DNA of 64,000 nucleotides from Episyrphus balteatus (GCF_945859705.1 NC_079134.1:49282402-49346401), one strand, 5' to 3'. Counted from the first letter of the stretch, positions 33,176 to 44,395 are shown. Made by a program: numbers and translations. The notes: generated by a model not told the origin, from the sequence alone.

Positions 33176-33847
33176 TTTCTTAAATTTTATGATTTTTTTC
33201 ATAAATTTCGTTAAAATTTAAATGAAATGTTGCTTAAATTTTATGAAACAAATCATAAAAACTATGAATTTTTCTTAAAGTTTTATGATTGTTTTCATAA
33301 AATGTAATACACTTTTCATTAAAATGTATGCATTTATTTATATAGATGCATATAATATACATTACCATTCCAAGCATTTAATTTGTTCCTGAAAAAAATT
33401 GTATTCCAATCAAACAAACAGCCAAAGAAAACAACCCAAAATCTAAAACAAACAAATGAAATAATTTTTAAAAATAAAAGAAATGATTGAGTTTAAACGT
33501 AATAAAAATGTTTTATTGGTCACTGTCACTGTACCTACATTAATTTTTAAATTTAATTTTTCTTTTTTAATTGATGCATCATCTGGAAAGATAAAAAAAA
33601 GTTTGTATTAGTAAAATGACTATGTAATATTTGGTTCAAAAAATCGAAATAGGAGGTAGAATTATCTTTTACCTTATTGTAATCGGCAGCATTAGGCTCT
33701 GCAGCTGAAAGAAAAAACAATACAAAATTGAATAACTTGGGGAAAGATCACAATATAAAAAATTTAGGTAGATACATCATTATATAGAATAAAACAAAAT
33801 TAAAACAAAATTTAAATATTTAAGGAATTAAATAACAACAACACTTA

Positions 33848-34692
33848 GAGTCGTTTGTGGTAAGTGTGCGCACTTTTGACTTTGAATAAGTATTACAAGC
33901 ATAATATAGGATGTACATAAAAAAAGTGAATTGATTATTACAGATACATGTTTTGACTTCTTAAATTAAATTAAAATATAACTAATATTTATAAAATTAT
34001 TTATGTTTTCCTAAGAAAACCAAAACAGGTCATATTGCGCACACTTACCCCTTCGAAGGGGTAAGTGTGCGCAGGTACTTTTGCTTAGTAATCTAAATGA
34101 ATATCTATTGTTCTTTTTTTTTCATTTTTTAAAGACATATAAAAACCAAACGAGGGGTCTGAGACTCCCGCTCCCATACTATTTTCTCATTATTTTGATC
34201 CATTCTATACACTGTGAAATTTTGATGCATTTTGAAGCATTTTATGCAAATATATATATTTTCAGTGAAATCCCATGCATTTGCATGCGAACACTTGCCC
34301 CCAAATTTTTGCGTACACTTACCCCAAATGCAGTTTTTTATTGTTTTTGATAAAATATTAATAAATAAATACAAAAAACAATAACATTTTTATTGGAACA
34401 TAAAGTTTAAATAGTAAGCTCCATAAAAAAAATCAATTGATTTCACTTTAAGTCAAAGACAGGTCACTGTCACAGTTTGAAAAGTGTGAAAAATTTTAAG
34501 GAAAGTTAGCTTTTTTTTCTTTTGCTTTTTCTCGAAACATTAAAAACAACAGAAGCATTAATATAACGGACTTCGACGAAGATCAGATATCTAATTTATT
34601 GTGCATCAGCAGAAATTTAAATTTTTACACTAGTTTCGAGAAAATAGCAATGCGCACACTTACCGGCTGCGCACACTTACCACGAACGACTC
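33848..34692. mobile_element. TA-flanked TIR element inserted in copy B, 845 bp
   Basis: The ends are inverted repeats: GAGTCGTTTGTGGTAAGTG on the left, CACTTACCACGAACGACTC on the right. TA lies on both sides (33846-33847, 34693-34694). Copy A has the empty site CACTTACTAAATTC near 20634, which proves a TA duplication. TGCGCACACTTACC or its complement occurs at 33859, 34036, 34060, 34651 and 34668, with variants at 34287 and 34310. The pair at 34036-34073 is a perfect 38-bp palindrome. No transposase is encoded. TA use suggests Tc1/mariner. Confidence 0.9.
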
Positions 34693-35938
34693 TACTAAAT
34701 TCTATGTTTTCCAAACATGATGTGTTTGCTTTATTCTGCAATGACAACTTCGGAATGTACTGGATCTGTTGCAAACAGCCTTTAAGATGGTTTTTACGGA
34801 GCAGTATTTAGTGCCCTTTTGCCGGTTTTATTATAATTCGCTTTTTTGCGAAAATAACATGGTCTCAAATTGAAGATTGAAGACTCATTTCACAAAAGTA
34901 TCTAAATTATGTACCTATAACAAAAAAATTTAAAATATATTTAATATATAAAAGAAAGAAATGTTTAACATGTTATGGTTTTATACTTATCTAAGTATAT
35001 GAGAAAGAGGCAACGTGAACCAACAATAATTTCAACTGTTGAATGTCTTATACTCTTCAAAATTGTTTTCGTGGTTTAAAATGCATAACACATAATAAAT
35101 ATTGTTTTTTATTCACAAATTTGTTTCGGCAACGACCGTCCACTTTGAATATCAGATGTTAAACTAAATCCGCAGAGAAATCCTTCTAAGGCATAGATTC
35201 AAAACAACAGTTATTATTTTCTAGATTGATGAAAAAATACATAGACTTTAAGAAAATATACTTAAAAACTCAAAAGGTAAGAATTTTTCCATAAATTATA
35301 TGTATACTTTCATAAAATTTAATGAATTAATTCTTAAATTTTGGAAAAATATGAATTTCGAACTTAAAAAGTATGAACAGATTCTTAGATTTTAAGAAAA
35401 AGTTCTTAATACCGAATGCAGGATAACGGTAAAATTTTCGTTATTTTTCAATTAATGAAAAAATACATTCATTTTAAGAAAAAATACATTCATTTTAAGA
35501 AAAAATACTTAAAAACACAAAATTTATGAACTCCTTACAAATGTAATTTTAAAAATAGATTTTTCTCAATTTTAGAAGGGAAAAAAGTCAAAATTATTTT
35601 AACTCAAAATACAACTGAATGGAAAATAATAGTGAATTTCATTCATAAAAGTATGTCCAGATTCTATGATTCAGCAAAATATTCTTTCAAATTGGAGCTA
35701 GAAGTTTATGAATTTATTCATAAACCTTCGTATTTGTTCTTAAAAAAAATTCATTAAAATTTTTTCCATAGGAAAATTTTTATGAAAACTGATTCTTAAA
35801 TTTTATGAATTTTTCTTAAATCTAAACTTTTTTTTTAAGAATTTGTGCTTAAATTTAATGATTTTTTCTTAAAAATGTATGAATTTTGGTTTATGAACAA
35901 GATTCATAGTTTTTAAGAATAATAATTTTTTCAGTGTA

Positions 35939-36869
35939 CTTTACATGCAATTTTGCATTTTTTCAACGGGAGGTTGGTCAACACCAAGGTTATAGATCGA
36001 AGGACTTATTTCCTTAACTCACCTAGGTATAGCAAGTACTCTAGTAGCATTGCGGAACTAGCTTCCCCATTAAAGGAAGAAACTCTGAAAATCACCTGAT
36101 TTGAAATTTTATAAGGGAGGATGGATACCATTAGGGCAGAGGAGGTCAGGTGGTGCACCCGATGGATGCTAGGGCCCCACGGGAAATATTGCTAATATGT
36201 ATAAATATAATAACGAGGCAAACAGATCTAATGTTCAGATTCACATAGATTTCTAATTTATCTCAAGGGCATCATTTATAGAAGTTTTTTGCCTACTGCA
36301 TTTTAGGCTAGAAGAACCTATACCATCATAGGGCCCCTGAACAAAAATTAAATGTATTAGGCCACAGAAAAAATTAATGGATTTTTAAAATTTTAAAAAT
36401 AAATATGAAGCATTTTGACACAAGAAGACATATTCATAGGCCTATATCAAACAATATTCTGTCATCTTTACTTTTACCTTTCACGGGACCAAGGAAATAT
36501 ATATGAGGTTATTACTATTTCACGAGTCCTCTGTTGGGAATAAGCCTTTTTTCATACTCCAAATAGTCAAAACGCCGAAATTTTTTCACTGCTTTTGTAA
36601 TCTATTATTCTGATAAATATTTTTTCAAGAGCCGATGAGCATTACTTTGGCTACAAAACTCAAAAGCAAAATTGTTAGTACCTTCATAAAAATATAAATT
36701 TAAACAGGTAATTTTTTTTAAATACAAAAAATATAGAATAAGAGGCCCCGAATTTTGATCTTGCCTCGGGGCCCCGACATCTCAACTTACGCCTCTGGAC
36801 CCATAAACGGCATTTCACCCCAGCCTAAACACCCGAGAAACGAGTAAAAAAAAAACAAAAAATGCTATT
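35939..36869. other. Decayed DNA, no gene
   Basis: Contains mirrored GGGCCCC phrases (about 36172, 36328, 36740-36780), suggesting an old repeat. No ORF is credible. Confidence 0.4.
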
Positions 36870-37470
36870 TATTTGGAATTAATTTTTTTGACAAAAAATA
36901 ACGGCAGGTTTCATGTACTGATTTTGTAAAAATTTAATTTTCTTAAAAACGGCGCGGCGCCAACGCTTTCGTTAGTTTTGAAACAAAGTCTTTCTTTTAA
37001 TGTATTTTTTTTTTTTCGAAAATCATTAAAAATTTCGAAAATCTTTAATCTTTTTTTTTCTCATACTAATAATTCGATTTAGACGATTTTACAAAAAACA
37101 AAAAATATTTAAATCATATTTAATTTATATAAATCAAAAATAAAACTGTAAAAAAAAAATGTTTGGAAATTTGTTTTGAAAAATCAACTTTTGAAAAATG
37201 TTTTTTGATTAATAGCTTTTAAAAAATGTCATACTTATTTCACTGTAATTTAGTTTTTCTTAAAATTAAATGCATCTCAATAAAGAAATTTAATAGTATG
37301 CTTGTTTTGGAGATTAATTTGATTTAAAATATTGGTTTTTTCCTATGAAAAAAAAATTATATGTGTTTTTTAATTTTTTTTTTTATATAGATACATTTAC
37401 CAAATTTCTATATAAACTGTTTTGAAAAATTGAGCAACTTGAACTCCAAGAGCAAGTTCGTACTACCCAG
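36870..37470. repeat. Dispersed-family copy, split by later insertions
   Basis: The right end reads AGAGCAAGTTCGTACTACCC, matching the family end in the copies at 23390 and 61110. Its continuation, AGTTGTGTATTGG, is found only at 41208-41222, after two other elements. The repeat was thus present before the insertions at 37471-39260 and 39271-41207. Confidence 0.6.
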
Positions 37471-37575
37471 CAGCGTTGCCACAAAGTGCCCGGTCGGGCC
37501 ATTTGGCCCCTCACTGAGAACTATTAATCGACTTATTAACAAGGGAAATTTTTTTAATTTTCTTACGGAATGATA

Positions 37576-38217
37576 GGTTAGGTTAGGTTAGGTAGAAATG
37601 GCTGTCAGGAAAACAACTGACACACTTAGACCATTTATTGGTCCGTTGTGATACCATGATTTTGTGAGGAAATTCCTCACTAATTAAACCAGTTGGAGCT
37701 TTTAATAAAGCGGTGAAGGTTGAAGATGTCAGTATTGATTAGCTCACTGGTATCTTCTAAGAAATATTTTTCCAGGTATTTTTTACGTCTACTGGAAAGG
37801 GCAGGACATGAGCAGAGAAGATGTTGGATTGTTTCTTCTTCTTCCTCATCAAGGCAACTTCTACAGAAGTCGTTAGAGATTACGCCAAGTCTTATGGCGT
37901 GTCTACCTATGAGACAGTGTCCTGTTAAGACACCTATTACAGAGCTGATATGCAATCTGCTTAGAGACAACAAATTTTTTGAACGTTTTGGATCTAGCCT
38001 AGGCCAGATCTGCTTGGTCGTTTGGCAAGTTATAATGTTTGACCATCGTATGTTTGTTGCCTCTATAGCTTCTTGCTTCAGCATGAGTTTGCACGTTGCG
38101 ATTGGTATACCAATATTTGCCTTATTGGGTAAAATTGGTATTAGAGTTCCATTTCTGGCGAGTTCGTCTGCTTCACAGTTTCCCAGAATATCTCTGTGAC
38201 CCGGCACCCAGAAAAGG
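37576..38217 (-). mobile_element. 5'-truncated non-LTR retrotransposon (LINE) copy
   Basis: A 642-bp insertion on the minus strand, flanked by a perfect 12-bp duplication TACGGAATGATA (37564-37575 and 38218-38229). It has the last part of an RNase H-bearing ORF, a 3' UTR with two hairpins, and a 3' tail of CCTAA units (37576-37594; GGTTAGG on the plus strand). Sharp 5' truncation plus TSD is the mark of target-primed reverse transcription. The clade is probably I- or R1-like because RNase H is present. Confidence 0.9.
37680..38216 (-). pseudogene. LINE pol C-terminus: RNase H end and cysteine motif
   Basis: An open frame of 178 codons entered by truncation, with no start of its own. It begins FWVPGHRDILGNCEADELAR, the last RNase H block, whose aspartate in CEAD is a catalytic residue of the family. 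After a linker comes CRSC, ten residues, then HLLCSC, the cysteine/histidine motif near the C-terminus of such elements. The frame has no internal stop, so the insertion is young. It cannot move by itself: endonuclease and reverse transcriptase are missing. The related fragment at 43882-44211 has the same motif spacing. Confidence 0.85.
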
Positions 38218-39880
38218 TACGGAATGATACTTTCTTAAAATTATAATAACTCGGCTCCAGTGGGTCGTAGAGAGCTAATTTTTTTTTTAATTGTAGATAA
38301 TTAAAAGGACTACAACAGTATTTTATTTTGTTAGCCAATCCTTTACCGTTTACAAAATAATAAGGCTAGAGTTTGCTAAACAAAAAAACGTCTTTGATTT
38401 AATATTACTTATTTTTTATTTGTCTCAACAAAAGTAATGTGCACCAAATCGATAGAAAATGTTGTAACGAACAATCAATAGCTTTATTTTTTGTCGTAGG
38501 ACATTCTTAAGCCGAGTTAATCCCAAAAAAACGATATTTTTGGGTATTTTCGCACCGGTTTTGCCTTCGTTTATTTATCAATTGCTCGGCCATCTTTGGT
38601 GATAAAGAGCTGAATTTTCTTTAAAATGCAAGACATAAATAGGGCTAATAAATAGGTTAGAAAAATGTTAATCATGAAATAAGCTTTTTTCGAAATAATG
38701 ACAGAAATGTGTTTTTTAACCACAAGAATTTGACTTTAAATGGCTGCCATTTTGTATTTACTTACTCAAATACAATGAAATTACATACAACGATAGAAAA
38801 TATTATAAGGAAGAGAATGTCTGTATATTTTTTGGTCTACGACAATCTGGAGCAAAGATATTAGCTTAGAAGTAAAATATCCCAAAAAATGCATTTTTGT
38901 GAATAACTCCGCTAAAAAGAATGATCAGGTGGTGAGAAACTGGGTTTAAGCCTTTTAAATATACCCCTAGCGATCCATGAAATAAAAACTGACAGTGCCT
39001 CTGTGCGCAAGGTCAAATGACGCTTTGACTGGAGTAATATAAAAAACGTCATTTAAAATTTTAAAATCCTGCTAAATGTTTATGAAATCGGCCATTAATG
39101 CATTAAACAAATAAAAAAGAATAAATACAATTTTTAGTAAATTGCAATTTTATGTTTTAAGAAAAAGTTTGTTAGTAAAATATTTGGCCACACTTTTGTC
39201 AAATGGCCCTCAAAAAATTTCGAAATGGCCCTCTCTACTTTTTTCTTTGAGGCAACGCTGCTACCCAGTTCGTCGCCCGAGAGTTGTTTTGTCGTAAACG
39301 CCAAAATGCACTTTTTTAAACTGGATATGTAGTAATAGGTTTTAGAACGTTCTCTTTTCATTTCTGTTATCAGATTTGTCCTATCGTTTACCGTTACTGA
39401 GATAATTAGTGTTCATTTTGTCGTATATCCACAAAATAAGCATCGGATTAGCGTTGGTTTGTCGTAAGCGCCAACTTTTGGCGTTTACGACAAAAATTCT
39501 ATGTATTTTTCAGCTTTTTTTTCTTCAGTATTGGTTTGTCGTACGTCGTACAAAACAGATACGGTAGAAAATTTCGAACTTGTTTTGTCTTACATGTATG
39601 TAGGTATATGACCCAAATAGAATATAAACAAATATAATAAATATAATATTTATTGAAAATAAGGACTTCATGTGCTATAAGGACAACGAATTTAAAAACT
39701 AAGGGCTGCATTAAGCTTTGCGCTACTTAAGGTTTTGCACTATTCCTAGAGGTGCAAGGAAGAAAAAAGTGCATCTGAGAGACATCTCAAATGTTGTATA
39801 TTTTGTCATGGTTCTTGTCGTTTGTTCCTGCCGCTAGATACTTGACCTCATCCTCGGTCGCAAGTACCGCTAATAAATAT

Positions 39881-40250
39881 GTACACTTGTTGATCTTCCA
39901 TCGAACACAAGATCAAGAAGTCGACCGTCGGTCGCGGGCGCCCGCCGCTTCGTTAAAGCGCGTTGTCTTGAGCGAAGTGAAAAAAGGTTGCAGTTTTATT
40001 GTTTTATTGTTGTACACTTATTGATCTTGTCACTTCGTTCGCGCGCTCTGTCTTCAACGAAGTAAAGTGAAAAAAGGTTGCTGTTTTATTGCTGTATACT
40101 TATTGATCTTGTATCGAACACACAAGATCAACAAGTCGACTGTAGTCGTGGGCGCCGAGCCCGTGGCGCCTCTTCGTTCACGCGCGTTGTCGTGAACGAA
40201 GCGAAAAAGGGTTGCTGTGAGTTTTGTTATTGCACCCGCTCGCAAAAAAC
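39881..40250 (+). repeat. GC-rich degenerate tandem array inside the AGTT element
   Basis: Three units marked by GTACACTTATTGATCTTGT (39881, 40012, 40094) and GTGAAAAAAGGTTGCNG (39978, 40068, 40203). Unit lengths are about 131, 82 and 130 bp; the middle one lacks about 50 bp. Units contain CGCGCGTTGTC, GTCGACTG and GGCGCC-like pieces, much richer in GC than the surroundings. Confidence 0.75.
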
Positions 40251-40314
40251 ACCTGCTGGTCGAAAATTATTTTTTTAAGGCGCCATTGTTCTTCGCTAAA
40301 TTTGCGTTATTGTT

Positions 40315-40599
40315 TTGCAAATTGATGATACTGATGATACTTTTACACTATTTTATAAAGCGAGCGGTAGAAAATTGGAATATAAAAGCTCATCAATATT
40401 TAAAACATATAAAAAGTCTACCATAGCAACTCCTGTAAATTTGTTCAGCCAATGTCTTCAAATTACTAAAAAATCTAACTCGATAACTAAGGATAAGATT
40501 ATTGATTTAAAAGCCTTTTCATATTTATGCCTAAATCAGACCAAGAATATTATGAAGCGTTATTCAAATCAAAAAATTAGAATAAATTCTTTAGTTTGA
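40315..40599 (+). CDS. Short unrecognised frame inside the AGTT element
   Basis: A 94-codon frame with polar, mixed composition (many K, S, T, N), less AT-biased in codon choice than spurious frames nearby. It starts at a non-ATG codon (TTG-type), so any protein would need splicing or another start. No domain is recognised. It could be a last exon or remnant of the element's own gene, or chance. Confidence 0.2.
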   Translation: MQIDDTDDTFTLFYKASGRKLEYKSSSIFKTYKKSTIATPVNLFSQCLQITKKSNSITKDKIIDLKAFSYLCLNQTKNIMKRYSNQKIRINSLV

Positions 40600-41211
40600 T
40601 ATTTATTTAATTTACTTTTATTTATGACCATATATTAATTTATTAATTTAACCAAACTTGGTTTATTTTTATTTTATTTCTTTCATATTTCATAGCCATA
40701 GGATGACTTTTATTTTTTGTTGACATTTTTTCAATTTTTTTTTATGTTTATGGTCATATTTTTTGGTTTTTCTTTATTTATCTATTTATTTTAATAATTG
40801 AGCCTCTAAGTCAAACCAATACTACTTCTATGTAATAAGAAACTATTTTTTTAAATGTTTAATTAATAAATAAAAACGAACTGTGAAAATGTTTTTATTT
40901 ATTTTTTAATATTGGAATGTCGTACGTGCGTCTACTTTGTCGTACGTGTATGGGATGGAAAAAAAAGTTGATTTTGGTGGCGTTTACGACAAACTGATTT
41001 TGGATAAAAACCTTGATAATTTGAAAACTAAAATAGATGTGACAATTTTGAGAACATAAATATGAAGAAAATATCGCACAAAATATTCTATTAAAAATTG
41101 AAAAAAATCTATCGGCCAGTTTTTTTTTTATAAAAGCTCAAACCTTAAAATGCGATTTCCCAAAATTCCAAAATTGGCGTATACGACAAAACAATTCTCA
41201 GGCGACGAGTT

Positions 41212-43529
41212 GTGTATTGGATTTCAAAACGGGCGGCTCTGCAGCCCTTCAAAGTTGACTCCTCGAGTTTGTTCCGTGCAATGTCTAGGTTCAGGAAATC
41301 ATTTGTTACCAAAAAGGAAAATGTTTTCAATTAAAAATATTGTAAGTTCGCTTTACATAAACTTAAATTTAGTAAAAACAAAACGACGATTACGACGATT
41401 GTCATTAGGTACGTAAAGACTGTTATGTGAAAGATGACCTAGTTTTTTTTAGAAATCATTTGTTTGTATCACAAAATTCTTAAAATCAAGTGACTTTTTT
41501 TTTTATCATAGACAGGCCATCAAATCAAGTATATATCTAATTTGTTACCACATAAGAGAAAAAAAATTCACTCAAACATTCCAGAACTCATTATATAAAT
41601 CCACTTAAATTGATTTAATTGAATCTCTTTCTAATCTTTTACTTGAATTTCTATTTCTTTTATTTAAGTATAGTGGCGTCATTTAATATCTTAGTCATAT
41701 CTTAAAGACAACACTTGTCTACACGAATTAATTAATGGCTCCGTATATAACTTAGCCACTCAAAGTCAACAATTTCAAATATCAATTAAGTTGTTCTTGT
41801 TCGCTTTTTTATCTATCTTCTATAAGCTCGTTAAGCTATTGCATGAATTCTTATCAAATCAGTCAATCTCAGAATTGCCAGTGCAATAAAAACATCAACA
41901 ATAATAAAATATATGTATAAGGAAATGACTTAAGCTAACTACTTGGCTTATTTAATTAGACATATTAATTAATCACAATAGAGCACTCGTTAGGATTGCA
42001 TGGCTCTATCATTAAAAATGAAGTTTTTCACTAATTAATAAAAAATATCTATGAATTTCGATTCGATAATAGTATGAAAAACTACAACACGTGCAGTTCC
42101 TAACAAGTTTTTGATATAGTTTTATTATTTGTTTATTTGACAATTTTGAACCCAAACACGTACCCGTTTACATATTTTTGGCAATTGCCCCAGAAATGCA
42201 TTAGGAATTTAAAATACTTCGTGAAGCAAATTTAAAAAGTCTTCAAGAAACCGACGAAACCGGATGAATGAAATTATGGTAAATCTACTCGATCACAACG
42301 AGCACGATCACATACATAGTTTATAGCCTCCACGTCTCCACAGACAAAACCGTGATAGATCATGGATCTTGAGATGCTCATTATGCGCACAATGTGGGAA
42401 AGAGCACTTTTCTTGATAAATGACTTTAGAGACACGACGGCTTTGGTGATTGTTGTCAGTGTCGATGATGATGATGATGATGATGACGATGAGACTATGA
42501 CGAAGAAGACTCGTCGACTTCGACTAAGAGGGACCACATAGCAGTGCGTCTCGGTCTCGGTGGCTATAATTCTCCTAGTTTTCTTTTGTTTCAACATGTG
42601 TTTACCAGGTTCCCCCCAGAGGTTTTGTCTAGTCCCCTGATACCACAATGACTGTGCGACGCGATGTCGGTGTCATTAATCGAGACATGGGGACCGTCTC
42701 TGCTATATGCATCAGGCGCAACAACATTCAGTATCAGTTCCCTGGAGCCCAACCCACGCATACGTTTTTATGTTTTTGTTGTTTTCGTTTACTACGTGCG
42801 TCGTCACTTTGGGTCCAAAAATCTCAGCTCATAGATCTTTTCTAGAAAAATGATCACTTTGTCGAGGGGAGCGCTGCTAGACCAGAGCAAGACTTCGCTC
42901 ATTAAGCGAGAAAAGCATCAAACATTTGATCATCATCAGCATGCCGCGTGCGTGCGTTTACGAATCATTGTGGTAATCCCCATCATTCCCTGGTATGCCT
43001 GTTATTAGGGTAATTGCTTCCTGAATAATTAGTTTTTTTTTCTATTTTAAAGTTTGACACGATCGGTTGGATATAATATTTCAACAACACGCAAAACTGA
43101 TATCTTGCACATGATCATCGTTGACGTTGATAGCTCAGTGGAGTTTTGGGTAGCGTGATAATTGTTTAAAATCGCGAATAAAGAAAATAAAATGCCGCAG
43201 GTGAAAAATGATGTTTATCTTTTATAAACATGCATTATAGAAAATATATGGTATTATAAGAGAAGGTCTTATACTTTACGACTATTCCATTTTATTTACT
43301 TAAAAAAAAAGGTGAGCGTACTCATGGACACGTGTTAGAATGTATGGTTCATTATAAAATTGACTTATGTGGTCGCATATCAATTTATCAAAAAATTACC
43401 CCTGTATTGATTTCCGTTTACGAAAGCAATACTTTCGTTTTGACGTGATAACATCTTATAAATCGATGAACCATGGCAGCCACCACAAAAAAGTGACGCC
43501 ATTTTCTACCGTTCGACTCAATTAAAAAT
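41212..43529. other. Largely unique intergenic DNA
   Basis: From about 42250 to 43130 the DNA is GC-balanced and unlike the repeats, with a (GAT)n microsatellite at 42464-42487. A minus-strand frame at 42274-42648 owes its poly-serine run to this microsatellite and is not credible. It may hold regulatory sequence. Confidence 0.4.
42464..42490 (+). repeat. (GAT)n microsatellite
   Basis: Seven to eight GAT units with one GAC interruption. Confidence 0.9.
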
Positions 43530-43832
43530 TAAAAATAAACTATTAGATATACAAAAATCTTCTATAGCTTATTTGAAAGATAATAACCTAAAGTTAAATA
43601 CATTTGAAGGATTTTAAAAAATTCCATCTTTTAATAGGGTAAATAGGGGTAAAACAAAATTGCAAAAAATTAGATATTTTCTAAACGCGACAATGTAAAG
43701 AGTTGAATTTTATTTTATTCAATAGATAAATTTATTACAAGACTGACAATGATATTGAAAAAAATTCTAAAAAATTTCAAAACCAAGTAATAAATAGTTT
43801 TCTAAAACTAAAACATGAAGTAGACCTTTGAC
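43530..43832 (+). repeat. Dispersed repeat, second copy of the 22010 family
   Basis: TATAGCTTATTTGAAAG, AATAGGGTAAATAGGGG and CAATAGATAAATTTATTAC match the copy at 22010-22330 in order and orientation. It is followed by a LINE fragment. Confidence 0.5.
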
Positions 43833-44383
43833 CTTTTATTAAAATACCTAACAAAAGCTAACAATAGGTGGCACAACTTGACTAGCTGTGTCCTACTATA
43901 ATAAATCCAAAACATATGACCTAATCTCTAGACCCAGAAAAGACATTAGCAGAATCGTTGCGGTGTGCACAGGACATTGGCCGATAGGGGAACATGCAGC
44001 AAAGTTGGGTATACCGCACAATACTTACTGTCGCAGCTGCTTGGACCAGCAAGAAAAAGAAACAGTCTTCCATTTCCTATGTCAATGTTCCGCCCTTGCT
44101 AGGAATAGAGCACTCTCTCTGGGGAGTGAATTCTTTAATGTCATAGATAACATCTCAGAATCAAAGATCAAAGACTTGATCTCGTTCCTAAATGCAACAA
44201 AGTGGATTTAGGACTGCCTAACACTTGTTTTTCCCTTTTTTAAAACCAATTAAAAAATGTATTTCAAATAAATCCAATTATCACTCACAGGTTTCATAAG
44301 TTTTGGTATCAAAACGGCGCATCCTGCGCTAATTGGGTCAATCAAACATGGTTTGCTTTGACCGCCATCTCTAAATACCTACC
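43833..44383 (+). mobile_element. Second 5'-truncated LINE fragment
   Basis: A perfect 12-bp direct repeat TAGACCTTTGAC (43821-43832 and 44384-44395) may be its target duplication. Inside are a partial pol C-terminus (43882-44211) and a 3' UTR with GGTATCAAAACGG, two hairpins and GCCATCTCTA, matching the UTR of the LINE at 37576-38217. A stop at 43879-43881 shows that the first 50 bases are not in the reading frame, so the 5' boundary is less certain than the 3' one. Confidence 0.7.
43882..44211 (+). pseudogene. LINE pol C-terminal fragment with CRSC...HFLCQC motif
   Basis: About 109 codons without a real start. The motif CRSC, ten residues, HFLCQC has exactly the spacing found in the fragment at 37680-38216, and the flanking text (ISRIVAVCTGHWPIGEHA against ISSVIGVLTGHCLIGRHA) aligns without gaps. 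It belongs to a related but different family. The RNase H block is lost. Confidence 0.8.
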
Positions 44384-44395
44384 TAGACCTTTGAC

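Larger units (their letters stand above)
32786..35936. mobile_element. CACTGAA-ended TIR element, copy B (interrupted), 3.15 kb
   Basis: Same ends as copy A at 19856-21980: CACTGAACCAAAAAGG and TTTTTTCAGTG, again flanked by TA (32784-32785, 35937-35938). It differs from copy A by a short tandem-repeat expansion at about 32995-33175 and by an 845-bp TA-flanked insertion at 33848-34692. Removing these leaves an element of about copy A's size. Confidence 0.8.
37471..39260. mobile_element. hAT-type element, 1.79 kb, with LINE inserted
   Basis: Ends are CAGCGTTGCCACAAAG and CTTTGAGGCAACGCTG. An exact 8-bp duplication, CTACCCAG, lies at 37463-37470 and 39261-39268, the hAT signature. GGCCATTTGGCCC-like phrases occur near both ends. 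No hAT transposase reading frame is visible, so it is non-autonomous. A LINE copy occupies 37576-38217. Confidence 0.9.
39271..41207. mobile_element. TIR element with AGTT duplication and reiterated motif, 1.94 kb
   Basis: Inverted ends of about 36 bp: CGTCGCCCGAGAGTTGTTTT on the left, AAAACAATTCTCAGGCGACG on the right. AGTT at 39267-39270 and 41208-41211 is a 4-bp target duplication and overlaps the TSD of the neighbouring hAT element. TTTGTCGTAAACGCC or close variants recur at 39288, 39417, 39458, 39480, 39534, 40937, 40979 and 41175 in both orientations. The middle holds GC-rich tandem units (39881-40250). No transposase is recognisable. Superfamily unknown. Confidence 0.85.

Noticed and set aside
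37720..38199. Plus-strand 159-codon frame
   Set aside because: It is the antisense shadow of the LINE pol fragment on the minus strand.
42274..42648. Minus-strand 124-codon frame with a serine run
   Set aside because: The serine run is the (GAT)n microsatellite read in reverse; no domain or splice context supports a gene.
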